From contig DKXC01000128.1 in the NCBI GenBank assembly GCA_002492045.1, forward strand, positions 1-12,733: a DNA stretch of 12,733 nucleotides, given 5' to 3'. Under the pieces are notes generated by a model. The model saw only the letters and a list, made by a program, of their open reading frames with translations, did not search any database and was not told the DNA's origin. Below are positions 5,234-12,733 of this stretch, in pieces; position 1 is the stretch's first letter; each line of letters opens with the position of its first letter. The translations under genes were made by a program, and so were the position numbers. The stretch comes from Micrococcaceae bacterium UBA7136 (GTDB lineage: Bacteria > Actinomycetota > Actinomycetes > Actinomycetales > Micrococcaceae).

Positions 5234-7504
5234 CTAAGCCATCATCTCCTGAAGGATCATTACTGTTGCCTGACGCAGGCTCTTTGCCTGTTTAGCCCAG
5301 TCCTGGATATCCCCGGTGTAGGGAATATGTGGCAGGGATCCCATCTGCTGGCGGGCCTGCCGGAAGGCCCTAGCTACCTGGCCAGCTGAGGCGCCAAATT
5401 CCTGTTGCATCTGATAAAAGAAAGTAATACCAGTATGGTTAATAACCCTATTAGCGGCCCGGGTTGCAATAATCTCCTTACGCAGAGGATGCCTATCAAA
5501 GTGATGCCCAAAACGTTGAGTGGCTGTTCCAGGGAAATAATCCTCTAGAATATCGGTGAGATTCAGGTCAGGCTGATCTGCATAACCGTCCTTCAGCAGG
5601 GCGGAGGTAGCGGCAATCTTAGCGTAAGCCATGAGCACAGAGAGCTCAGGTGAGGTAAGGTCCTGTCCAGCCTCAGCTCGCTGGGCCAGTTGCTGGTTAT
5701 CCGGCAGGAACTCTACCGACCGGTCAAGGCCTGCTGCTTCTTCCAGGTAGGTCATGAAGCCGTCAGCTACCTGGTTGGTCTCAAAGGCTCCCACCCGTTC
5801 AGCCCAGAGCAGGATGTTCTGTTCTCGATTAGAGGCCAGAACCCGCTGCCCTACTTCTTCTACCTGCTCCTGGATGAAAGCCTCCCGGCCCTCTTCTGTC
5901 AGTTCGCCAGCTTGGAGGGCGCTTTGCAGCAGAATCTTGAGGTTAACTTCCCGGTCTGAGGTTTCAACACCTGCCGAGTTATCTACAGCGTCCGTATTGA
6001 CCAGGATTCCTTGCTGGGCTGCCTGGATACGGGCCCTCTGAGTCAGGCCCAGGTTGCCGCCTTCCGAGATGAGCCGCACCCGCAGTTCGGGGGCGGTGAT
6101 CCGCAGGTGGTCGTTGCTGGGGTCACCTACCTGCTTGTTGTCTTCGTCGCTGGCTCGCACGTAGGTGCCGGTCCCTCCGGTGTAGAGCAGGTCAGCAGGG
6201 GCCTTGAGCAGGGCCCGGATGAGCTGGTCACCGCTGATGGTCTCACCTGCATGAGCTAGGTCTAGGGCCCGGCGTAGGGGCTCAGTCAGGGGAATTGCGG
6301 GGTCCTTACGGGAGTAGACACCGCCTCCTTCTGAAATCAGTTGGGGGTTGTAGTCTGTCCAGTAGGCCCGGGGCAGGTTGAAGAGGCGCTGGCGTTCTGC
6401 CAGGGAGCTCGCCGCATCCGGGTTGGGGTCTACAAAGATATGGCGGGAGTCGAAGGCTCCGAGCAGCCGGATATGTGGGGAGAGCAGGGCTCCGTTACCG
6501 AAGACGTCCCCGGCCATACCGCCGATACCAATCATGGTGAAGTCCTGCTTCTGGGAATCCTGCCCCAGGGCACCCAGGTGGTGCTTGACTGATTCCCAGG
6601 CGCCGCGGGCGGTGATCCCCATTTCCTTGTGGTCAAAGCCGATAGAGCCACCTGAGGCGAAAGCGTCACCTAGCCAGAAACCGTAGTCGGCGCTAATGGC
6701 GTTGGCGGTGTCAGAGAAGGTGGCCGTGCCCTTGTCTGCTGCAACCACCAGGTAGTGATCGGGTTCGTCGAGGGCAACCAGGTTTTGGGGGGTGATGATT
6801 TGGTGACTGCCGTCAGGCTGGTGAATGAGGTTGTCGGTGACATCTAGCAGGGAGGAGATGAAGAGCTTGTAGGCTGCTAGGCCCATCTGCTGGTAGCGCT
6901 CTGGTTCTTGGTCTCGGTCGGGTAGGTTTTTGGGGACGAAGCCGCCCTTGGAGCCGGTAGGAATGATGACAGTATTTTTGGTGACCTGGGCTTTAACTAG
7001 GCCCAGCACCTCGGTACGAAAGTCTTGAGGACGGTCAGACCAGCGCAGGCCGCCGCGGGCTACCTTGCCGAAGCGTAGGTGGATGCCTTCCAAATCGGGG
7101 CCGGAGACGAAGATTTCAAAGAGTGGCTTGGGGAGGGGCGCGAAGGGGATGCGACGGGTTGCTAGCTTGATAGCGATAGTCTGCTTGTTTTGGTAGGCGT
7201 TGGTTCGGACGGTGGCGAGGAGGCAGGTAATGAGCTTTTTGAGGGCTTCTTGCTGGGTGGCGTCCTGAAGGCTAGGGAGGGAAGCAATAATTTCGTGGGC
7301 TTGAGCTTGGGCCGTCTGAGTTCTGTGCTGGGTACTGGAGTTATGGGCAGGGTTGAAGCTGCTATCGAAGATCCTGAAGATTGCCTTGGCAAGGTCAGGG
7401 TTCTGGGTGAGGGCCTGGTTGGCTGCTTGGGCTTCTTGGGTTTTTCCTAGCTGGGAGAGGTAGCTGGTGTAGGTTGCGAGGACTGCCTCTTGGAGGTTTT
7501 GCAT
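5234..7504 (-). CDS. Short NAD-glutamate dehydrogenase paralogue, catalytic core only
   Basis: The protein has 756 residues from the preferred start, or 763 from an ATG at 7525. It aligns almost without gaps to residues about 670-1430 of the full NAD-GDH at 7759-12657. Numbered on the 763-residue form, it keeps LRFGKVARGGLRWSDR (150-165), the substrate-lysine motif PTGSKGGF with K193, ADKGT with D264, SADYGFWLGDAFASGG (278-293) and DNSAGVETSDREVN (515-528). These predict oxidative deamination of glutamate to 2-oxoglutarate with NAD+. It lacks the N-terminal regulatory half and about 200 C-terminal residues, and no remnants of either flank it. The glycine-rich motif reads GIGGMAGD, with G336 where the full copy has D999. 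I prefer the ATG at 7504 because GGAG lies 8 bases upstream, whereas the 7525 ATG has no ribosome binding site. Whether it is an active enzyme, a partner of the full-length protein or an early relic cannot be told. The intact frame argues for function. Confidence 0.85.
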   Translation of the reverse strand: MQNLQEAVLATYTSYLSQLGKTQEAQAANQALTQNPDLAKAIFRIFDSSFNPAHNSSTQHRTQTAQAQAHEIIASLPSLQDATQQEALKKLITCLLATVRTNAYQNKQTIAIKLATRRIPFAPLPKPLFEIFVSGPDLEGIHLRFGKVARGGLRWSDRPQDFRTEVLGLVKAQVTKNTVIIPTGSKGGFVPKNLPDRDQEPERYQQMGLAAYKLFISSLLDVTDNLIHQPDGSHQIITPQNLVALDEPDHYLVVAADKGTATFSDTANAISADYGFWLGDAFASGGSIGFDHKEMGITARGAWESVKHHLGALGQDSQKQDFTMIGIGGMAGDVFGNGALLSPHIRLLGAFDSRHIFVDPNPDAASSLAERQRLFNLPRAYWTDYNPQLISEGGGVYSRKDPAIPLTEPLRRALDLAHAGETISGDQLIRALLKAPADLLYTGGTGTYVRASDEDNKQVGDPSNDHLRITAPELRVRLISEGGNLGLTQRARIQAAQQGILVNTDAVDNSAGVETSDREVNLKILLQSALQAGELTEEGREAFIQEQVEEVGQRVLASNREQNILLWAERVGAFETNQVADGFMTYLEEAAGLDRSVEFLPDNQQLAQRAEAGQDLTSPELSVLMAYAKIAATSALLKDGYADQPDLNLTDILEDYFPGTATQRFGHHFDRHPLRKEIIATRAANRVINHTGITFFYQMQQEFGASAGQVARAFRQARQQMGSLPHIPYTGDIQDWAKQAKSLRQATVMILQEMMA

Positions 7505-7758
7505 GGCCTTTTCTCCAGATCTCATGTTGGGGTTTGTGGCTATATATGCGATTGTGTTTGTTTCAGTATAAGGGCCAGCAGAAGAGGAGAAAAGAAGGTG
7601 TTTATCAGGTGAGACAGCGAAAGAACTACCACCTTCAATAGCTCAAATAGGCCATGTCTTAGGCCACATGTCACACTTAAAGGGGTATGATGGTGTAACC
7701 CCGCGAGGAGGCGGGCCGGTGACTCACGAGGACGTGACAGACCAGAAAGGCAAAGATA
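7505..7758. promoter_or_regulatory. Divergent promoter region between the two GDH genes
   Basis: About 254 bp carry control signals for both genes. For the leftward gene, TATATA (7546-7541, - strand) is a possible -10 box giving a start near 7534, which also favours the 7504 ATG. Its ribosome binding site is GGAG. For the rightward gene, TATGAT (7686-7691) is a possible -10, overlapped by an inverted repeat GGGGT (7682-7686) / ACCCC (7698-7702). The ribosome binding site is GAAAGG (7745-7750), 8 bases before the ATG at 7759. Other symmetry includes GAAGGTG (7594-7600) / CACCTTC (7631-7637) and a hairpin CCCGC (7700-7704) / GCGGG (7711-7715). No -35 box close to consensus is visible for either gene. 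Promoter positions are tentative. Confidence 0.4.
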
Positions 7759-10700
7759 ATGCAGACAGGAGAGAGCCCAACCTGGCCAGCAGAGAGAGAC
7801 TGGGCCGGGCCTCAGTCCTGGATCCGGGACTACTACCTACATTCCTCCCAGGATGAGCTTCAGGGCCTCACCCCGCAGGAAAGTACCCAGCTGGCTCAGG
7901 CCCACCGGCAGCTAGCCCAGGTTCGCCAGCCCGGCCAGGCCCTGGTCACCCTCTATAAGGAGCCCAGCGGCAGCAGCACCCTGCTCATTGTTGTTGATGA
8001 CACCAGCTACCTGGTTTCCTCTGTCACCGCCCAGATTGCCGCCCAGTGGGGCGGTATTGCCGGCCTGATTCACCCTACTTTCCTGGTAGGACGCGACCAG
8101 GCTGGCCAGCTGGTCAGCCTAGAAAGCACTGGCCTGGCCCTGCCCCTGGCTAGTGGCGATACTGCCACCCTACCGACCTTGCAGAAGCTGCCGTCCGGCC
8201 AGAACACCCGGGTTGAGTCCTGGATTACGGTTCGCCTAGCCAGCCACCTAAACCCAACTCAGGAAGCAGCCCTGCTAGAAGAGATGCAAACCCTGTTGGC
8301 TGAGGTTCACACGGTAGCCCAGGACGGCCGGGCCATGCTTGAGCGCACCCTAGATATTGCTGATTCCCTCAGCCAGCTGGGCGGTGTCACCCTGGGCGGT
8401 CACCTCTACTACCGGGATACTCCCCGCGGCATTATTGACCCCATGGAGCGGATTGAGTCGGTGCAGGAGTTTTTGCGCTGGCTAACCCGGGGCAACTTCA
8501 TTTTTATGGGCATCAAGGAACGGGTTCTGACCAGTGGCCCCCAGCAGCTGGCCCTGGCTGATCGTCCCGGTTCTGGCCTGGGGCTTCTACGGCAGGGCAG
8601 GCAGGAGCCACTGGTTCTGACCGGCCAGGAGCGGGATCGGGCCCTGCAACCTAAGCCCCTCTACATTACGAAGGCTAATAGTCGTTCACGGATTCACCGG
8701 CACGAGTACCTGGATTATATTGGGATTCGCCGTTTTGACCGGTCTGGACAGATTCTGGGTGAGTACCTCATTTTGGGCCTTTTCTCTCGTCAGGCCTATG
8801 CCCTACCGGCTTCTGAGACTCCGCTGCTGGGCGAGCGGGTGGCTATTATTCGTAACCGCCTGGGTTATCAGCCTGGTTCTCATTCTGATAAAACCCTGGT
8901 CAGTATTATTGAGGATTATCCGCGACTTGAACTTTTTCAGGCCAGTTTAGATGAATTAACCCAAACTTTTTTGGGAATTGTTGGTCTTGAGGAGCGTCGC
9001 ACTACTCGTCTCTTTATTCGCCCGGACGCTTTTGGACGTTTTATTACGGCAACAGTATTTCTACCCCGCGACCGCTACAACACGCGGGTGCGTACCCGGC
9101 TGGAGGCCGTCCTGACGGAGGCCATGGGGGCAGACAGCATTGACTATCAGACCTACCTGTCTACTTCTTCTTTGGCCAGAATATTTTTCCGGATTCGCCT
9201 GCAAAACCCGCAAGCTTTGCCTATTATTAATCACCAAGACCTAGAGCGTCGTCTCCAAGAGGCGGCCCGCTCATGGGGCGAGGCAACCGCCACCGCCCTA
9301 CAGGATGCCGCCACAGCAGCCGGCATCAGCCCCCAGCAGGGGATTGCTCAGGCCCGCGCCTGGGCGGAAGCTGCGCCCATGACCTACCGAGCAGATTACG
9401 AGGTACACAACGCCGTGGAAGACATCACCATCTTCGAATCCCTCAACCCCAGCAAGCCCGCTGCCATCCGTATTGAGGAAGGTAGCGAGGGCACCCGCAT
9501 CAAGACCTACCTGGCGGCAGCCCATACCCTGACCGAGCTTCTGCCCATCATGCAGAATATGGGTCTGACCGTCATCGACCAGAAGCCCTACCAGCTGACC
9601 CCCGAGGGTGGCGCCAGCTACTGGCTCTACGACTTCGGTGTTGAGCTGCCCCAGGGCAGCCAGGACCAGCAGAAGCTAACCGGTCTCTACGAGGACGCCC
9701 TCAACGCCTACCTGCTGGGTCAGCGTGAGTCTGACACCCTAGACCGTCTGATTCTGGCTGAGGGCCTAGACTGGCGGCAGGTGCAGGTGCTACGGGCCTA
9801 CACCCACTACCTGGTGCAGCTGGGTCAGGTCTTCACCAACCGTTTCATGGCTGACAGCCTGGTCGGCTACCCTCAGGCTTCCCGCCTGCTGGCCCGCTAC
9901 TTCAGCACCAGCTTCGACCCGGACGCCGGTTTTGCCAGCGACCAGGAGCGTGAGCAGGCCCGTGAGCAGGTCTGGCAGGAGCTGACCGCTGTGCTGGATC
10001 AGATTCCTACCCTGGACGTTGACCGTTTCATGCGGGCCTTGGCCACCGTCATTAAGGCCACCCTGCGCACTAACGCCTACCTGGATCGTCCGTCCTTGGC
10101 CCTGAAAGTGGCCCCGGGCGAGATTGATTTCGCTCCCCTGCCCCGTCCTCTCTTCGAGATTTACGTTTACTCACCCCGGGTTGAGGGTGTTCACCTGCGC
10201 TTCGGTAAGGTGGCCCGTGGTGGCCTGCGCTGGTCTGATCGCCGCGAGGACTTCCGCACTGAGGTCCTGGGCCTGGTCAAGGCGCAGATGGTTAAGAACT
10301 CGGTTATTATTCCCACCGGCGCTAAGGGCGGTTTTGTACCCAAGAACCTGCCTAATCCTGCCGTCGACCGCGACGCCTGGATTACTGAGGGCCGCGAGTC
10401 CTACAAGGTCTTCATTGCCTCTCTGCTGGATGTCACCGACAATCTGAGCATTGGGGCGGATGGCAGCGAGACCCTGGTACGTAACCCCCGCCTGGTGGCC
10501 CGCGACGGCGACGACTACTACCTGGTGGTGGCTGCCGATAAGGGCACTGCTTCCTTCTCTGATACTGCTAACGCTATTAGCGCCGACTACGGTTTCTGGC
10601 TGGGCGATGCTTTTGCCTCCGGTGGTTCTGTGGGCTACGACCACAAGGCTATGGGCATTACGGCCCGCGGCGCCTGGGAGTCAGTCAAGCGCCACTTTGC

Positions 10701-12657
10701 TGAGCTGGGCCAGGACTGCCAGACCCAGGAGTTCACCGCGGTTGGTATTGGTGACATGAGCGGCGACGTCTTCGGCAACGGTCTGATGCGGTCTGAGGCT
10801 ACCCGCCTGGTGGCTGCCTTCGACCACCGCGACATCTTCCTGGATCCCAACCCGGACGCTCAGGTCTCCTTCCAGGAGCGAGTCCGCCTTTACAACTTGC
10901 CTCGTTCTTCTTGGGCTGATTACAACCCTGAGCTGATTTCTGAGGGTGGCGGTGTCTACTCCCGTAGCGCTAAGTCTGTTCCGGTCTCACCCCAGGTACG
11001 CGAGGTTCTGGGCCTGGAGGAGGGCGTCACCGAGCTGGCCCCCACCGAGCTGCTATCTGCCATCCTTAAGGCCCCGGTAGACCTGCTCTACAACGGCGGT
11101 ATTGGCACCTACGTTAAGGGTTCCAGCGAGACTCACGCCCAGGTGGGCGACAAGGCCAATGACGCTATCCGGGTGGACGGCCGCGATTTGCGGGCCCGGA
11201 TTGTGGGCGAGGGCGGCAACCTAGGCTTCACCCAGCTGGGCCGTATTGAGGCCGCCTGCAAGGGCATTATTCTCAACACCGATGCGATTGATAACTCTGC
11301 TGGTGTAGAGACCTCTGACCGCGAGGTGAACATCAAGATTCTGGTAGACCGCCTGGTCAGCGCCGGTAAGCTCAGCGCCGAGGAGCGGGCCGCCTTTATT
11401 GAGGCCCAGCGTGAAGAGGTTGGCCAGCAGGTGCTCAAGACCAACCGGGAGCAGAACGTCCTGCTGCAGGCTGAGCGGCACGGGGTTGTGCCCGGTGTTG
11501 AGGTTTACATCCGCCTGATTCAGGAGCTGGAGCGGGAGGCTGGCCTTAACCGGGAGGTTGAGTTCCTGCCCACCGATCAGGAGATTCGCAAGCGTTACTC
11601 TAAGACCGGTAAGACCCTGACCGGCCCTGAGCTGGCTGTGCTGGCTGCCTACGTCAAGATTCACCTGACTGAGCAGCTGGAAGCAACCGATATTGCGGAC
11701 GACCCCTACCTGGAGTCTGTGCTGGAGGATTACTTCCCGCCTGCCCTGGTGGAGCGCTTCGGTGACGAGATCCGTAACCACCCCCTGCGTAAGCAGATTA
11801 TCTGCACCCGGGTTGCTAACGAGATGGTTAATCTGGGCGGCATCACCTATGTCTTCCGTGCCCTGGAAGAGACCGGTGTTGGGGTTGATTCTCTGGCTCG
11901 GGCCTTCTATGTTTCCCGTGAAACATTCGGTATTGACCGCTCTGCCCAGCTGCACCGCGATCTGCCGGCTTCTACCCCGCTAGAGGGCTGGCAGGCTGTT
12001 ATTCGCGACTGGCAGCGAATCCTGGACCGCCTGACCCGCTGGTTCCTGGCTGAGCGTTCTATTCTGGCGGGCCTGCCCCTGGCCGAGATTATTGACCGTT
12101 TCAAGCCTGTGACCGAGCTGATTCCTTCTCTCAACCAGTACTTCTCTGAGGGCACCCGCACCCGGGCTCAGGGTCGCCGTGCCCTGGCTGAGTCCTGGGG
12201 CCTGCCGGAGGAGCTGCTGGTCAGCTGGGTTCGTAGCTTTGAGGCTTTCGCTCTCATGGATGTGGTGCGTATTGCCCGGGCTAACGACCTGGAGACTGAC
12301 GGCGTGGCTAAGGTCTACTACTCGGTCTACGACCGCTTCAAGGTGGACGAGCTGCTGACCACGATTTCTCGCCTGCCCCGCAACGACCGCTGGGAGACCC
12401 TGGCCCGCTCCTCTCTGCGGGACTCCCTCTACGAGATCACTGCCTCCCTGGCTCTGAACGTTGTTCAGGCGGATGCTGGTGCTTCTGCTAGCGGAGACCA
12501 GGCCCTGGAGGCCTGGGTTGGTCAGCACCCGGTTCGAGTTTCTCGCGTGGATTCCATGTTGCAGGAGATTCAGCAGGCTGCTCCGGCTAAGGACGGCAGC
12601 CCCCGCCTGGCCGTCCTGCAGGTGGCTATCCGGGCCCTGCGTAGCGCGGTCATCTAG
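7759..12657 (+). CDS. gdh: NAD-specific glutamate dehydrogenase, large 180-kDa type
   Basis: This is a 1632-residue enzyme of the Bac_GDH family, found in the cytoplasm. It converts L-glutamate to 2-oxoglutarate and ammonium using NAD+, usually a catabolic route linking glutamate to the TCA cycle. Residues 1 to about 670 form the N-terminal half that in this family holds ACT-like regulatory domains. The catalytic core spans about 670-1430, and a helical C-terminal domain follows. Core motifs are LRFGKVARGGLRWSDR (813-828), PTGAKGGF with K856, VAADKGT with D927, GIGDMSGDVFGNG (996-1008) and DNSAGVETSDREVN. The length is typical of actinobacterial members. The start ATG at 7759 has GAAAGG 8 bases upstream, and the N-terminus aligns with the family. 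Codon use is strongly GC-biased except for an AT-rich patch near residues 375-434. The gene ends 40 bp before a perfect terminator hairpin. Its divergent neighbour is a short paralogue of its core. Confidence 0.96.
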   Translation: MQTGESPTWPAERDWAGPQSWIRDYYLHSSQDELQGLTPQESTQLAQAHRQLAQVRQPGQALVTLYKEPSGSSTLLIVVDDTSYLVSSVTAQIAAQWGGIAGLIHPTFLVGRDQAGQLVSLESTGLALPLASGDTATLPTLQKLPSGQNTRVESWITVRLASHLNPTQEAALLEEMQTLLAEVHTVAQDGRAMLERTLDIADSLSQLGGVTLGGHLYYRDTPRGIIDPMERIESVQEFLRWLTRGNFIFMGIKERVLTSGPQQLALADRPGSGLGLLRQGRQEPLVLTGQERDRALQPKPLYITKANSRSRIHRHEYLDYIGIRRFDRSGQILGEYLILGLFSRQAYALPASETPLLGERVAIIRNRLGYQPGSHSDKTLVSIIEDYPRLELFQASLDELTQTFLGIVGLEERRTTRLFIRPDAFGRFITATVFLPRDRYNTRVRTRLEAVLTEAMGADSIDYQTYLSTSSLARIFFRIRLQNPQALPIINHQDLERRLQEAARSWGEATATALQDAATAAGISPQQGIAQARAWAEAAPMTYRADYEVHNAVEDITIFESLNPSKPAAIRIEEGSEGTRIKTYLAAAHTLTELLPIMQNMGLTVIDQKPYQLTPEGGASYWLYDFGVELPQGSQDQQKLTGLYEDALNAYLLGQRESDTLDRLILAEGLDWRQVQVLRAYTHYLVQLGQVFTNRFMADSLVGYPQASRLLARYFSTSFDPDAGFASDQEREQAREQVWQELTAVLDQIPTLDVDRFMRALATVIKATLRTNAYLDRPSLALKVAPGEIDFAPLPRPLFEIYVYSPRVEGVHLRFGKVARGGLRWSDRREDFRTEVLGLVKAQMVKNSVIIPTGAKGGFVPKNLPNPAVDRDAWITEGRESYKVFIASLLDVTDNLSIGADGSETLVRNPRLVARDGDDYYLVVAADKGTASFSDTANAISADYGFWLGDAFASGGSVGYDHKAMGITARGAWESVKRHFAELGQDCQTQEFTAVGIGDMSGDVFGNGLMRSEATRLVAAFDHRDIFLDPNPDAQVSFQERVRLYNLPRSSWADYNPELISEGGGVYSRSAKSVPVSPQVREVLGLEEGVTELAPTELLSAILKAPVDLLYNGGIGTYVKGSSETHAQVGDKANDAIRVDGRDLRARIVGEGGNLGFTQLGRIEAACKGIILNTDAIDNSAGVETSDREVNIKILVDRLVSAGKLSAEERAAFIEAQREEVGQQVLKTNREQNVLLQAERHGVVPGVEVYIRLIQELEREAGLNREVEFLPTDQEIRKRYSKTGKTLTGPELAVLAAYVKIHLTEQLEATDIADDPYLESVLEDYFPPALVERFGDEIRNHPLRKQIICTRVANEMVNLGGITYVFRALEETGVGVDSLARAFYVSRETFGIDRSAQLHRDLPASTPLEGWQAVIRDWQRILDRLTRWFLAERSILAGLPLAEIIDRFKPVTELIPSLNQYFSEGTRTRAQGRRALAESWGLPEELLVSWVRSFEAFALMDVVRIARANDLETDGVAKVYYSVYDRFKVDELLTTISRLPRNDRWETLARSSLRDSLYEITASLALNVVQADAGASASGDQALEAWVGQHPVRVSRVDSMLQEIQQAAPAKDGSPRLAVLQVAIRALRSAVI

Positions 12658-12697
12658 CCTCTAGCTGGCCTAGCTCGGCGGGCTCATGGAAAAGGTT

Positions 12698-12728
12698 GAG
12701 GCCCCCTACCAAGTTGGTAGGGGGCCTC
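12698..12728 (+). terminator. Hairpin terminator downstream of gdh
   Basis: GAGGCCCCCTACC (12698-12710) pairs perfectly with GGTAGGGGGCCTC (12716-12728) around the loop AAGTT, giving a 13-bp uninterrupted stem 40 bp after the gdh stop. The window ends 5 bases later, so the T-run that would confirm an intrinsic terminator cannot be seen. Nothing else is visible between 12658 and 12697. Confidence 0.8.
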
Positions 12729-12733
12729 AGCCT

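Noticed and set aside
7668..7856. Small frame upstream of and overlapping the start of gdh, with an internal GTG at 7719 preceded by GAGGAG, as a possible leader peptide
   Set aside because: The ATG at 7668 has no ribosome binding site. The GTG version overlaps gdh by 98 bp in another frame and encodes a low-complexity charged peptide without recognisable features. The GAGGAG sits in a hairpin loop.
10171..11955. Antisense and alternative frames of 100-244 residues within gdh
   Set aside because: GC-rich coding DNA with few antisense stops routinely produces such frames. None has a ribosome binding site or motif, and gdh itself is clearly coding throughout.
307..12657. A combined CRISPR-GDH defence or NAD-depletion system
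   Set aside because: The two gene sets are on separate transcripts divided by a terminator-like hairpin and a cas promoter. Adjacency alone is no evidence of a joint function.

Overview
The window looks like chromosomal DNA from an actinobacterium, most plausibly a Micrococcaceae/Rothia-like or Actinomyces-like genus. This rests on three observations: a 1632-residue '180-kDa' NAD-dependent glutamate dehydrogenase of actinobacterial type, GC-rich codon use in that gene, and a Cas9 whose motifs follow the Actinomyces naeslundii / Corynebacterium diphtheriae type II-C branch. The genus is an inference and is not proven by the sequence.

Positions 1-5000 hold a compact type II-C CRISPR-Cas9 locus. 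The left edge (1-21) appears to be the 3' part of the last repeat of a CRISPR array lying outside the window. A tracrRNA gene follows on the + strand (about 130-255). It has an anti-repeat that matches the repeat fragment, a 6-bp nexus hairpin capped by a GCAA tetraloop, and a strong intrinsic terminator. Convergent to it on the - strand is a tight operon cas9-cas1-cas2 (4930 down to 307), with a 3-bp gap and then an 8-bp overlap. There is no csn2 or cas4, which fits II-C. The operon has a strong Shine-Dalgarno and a plausible -10 box upstream of cas9. As understood for the family, Cas1-Cas2 acquire spacers, the tracrRNA pairs with crRNA repeats for processing and loading, and Cas9 cuts matching DNA with its HNH and RuvC nuclease domains.

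Positions 5000-5233 hold a long inverted repeat that probably terminates the leftward gene to its right, plus AT-rich DNA upstream of the cas promoter.

Positions 5234-12733 hold two divergently transcribed glutamate dehydrogenase genes about 250 bp apart. The rightward gene (7759-12657) is a full-length NAD-GDH ending in a perfect 13-bp terminator hairpin. The leftward gene (5234-7504) encodes only the catalytic core of the same family, about 756 residues. It lacks the N-terminal regulatory half and the C-terminal helical domain, yet it is an open, well-conserved frame with its own ribosome binding site. This stand-alone catalytic-core paralogue facing the full-length enzyme is the most unusual protein-level feature. 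The most interesting RNA-level features are the tracrRNA/repeat pairing at the edge and a second anti-repeat-like element just after the tracrRNA terminator. I see no sequence evidence of a functional link between the CRISPR locus and the GDH genes.
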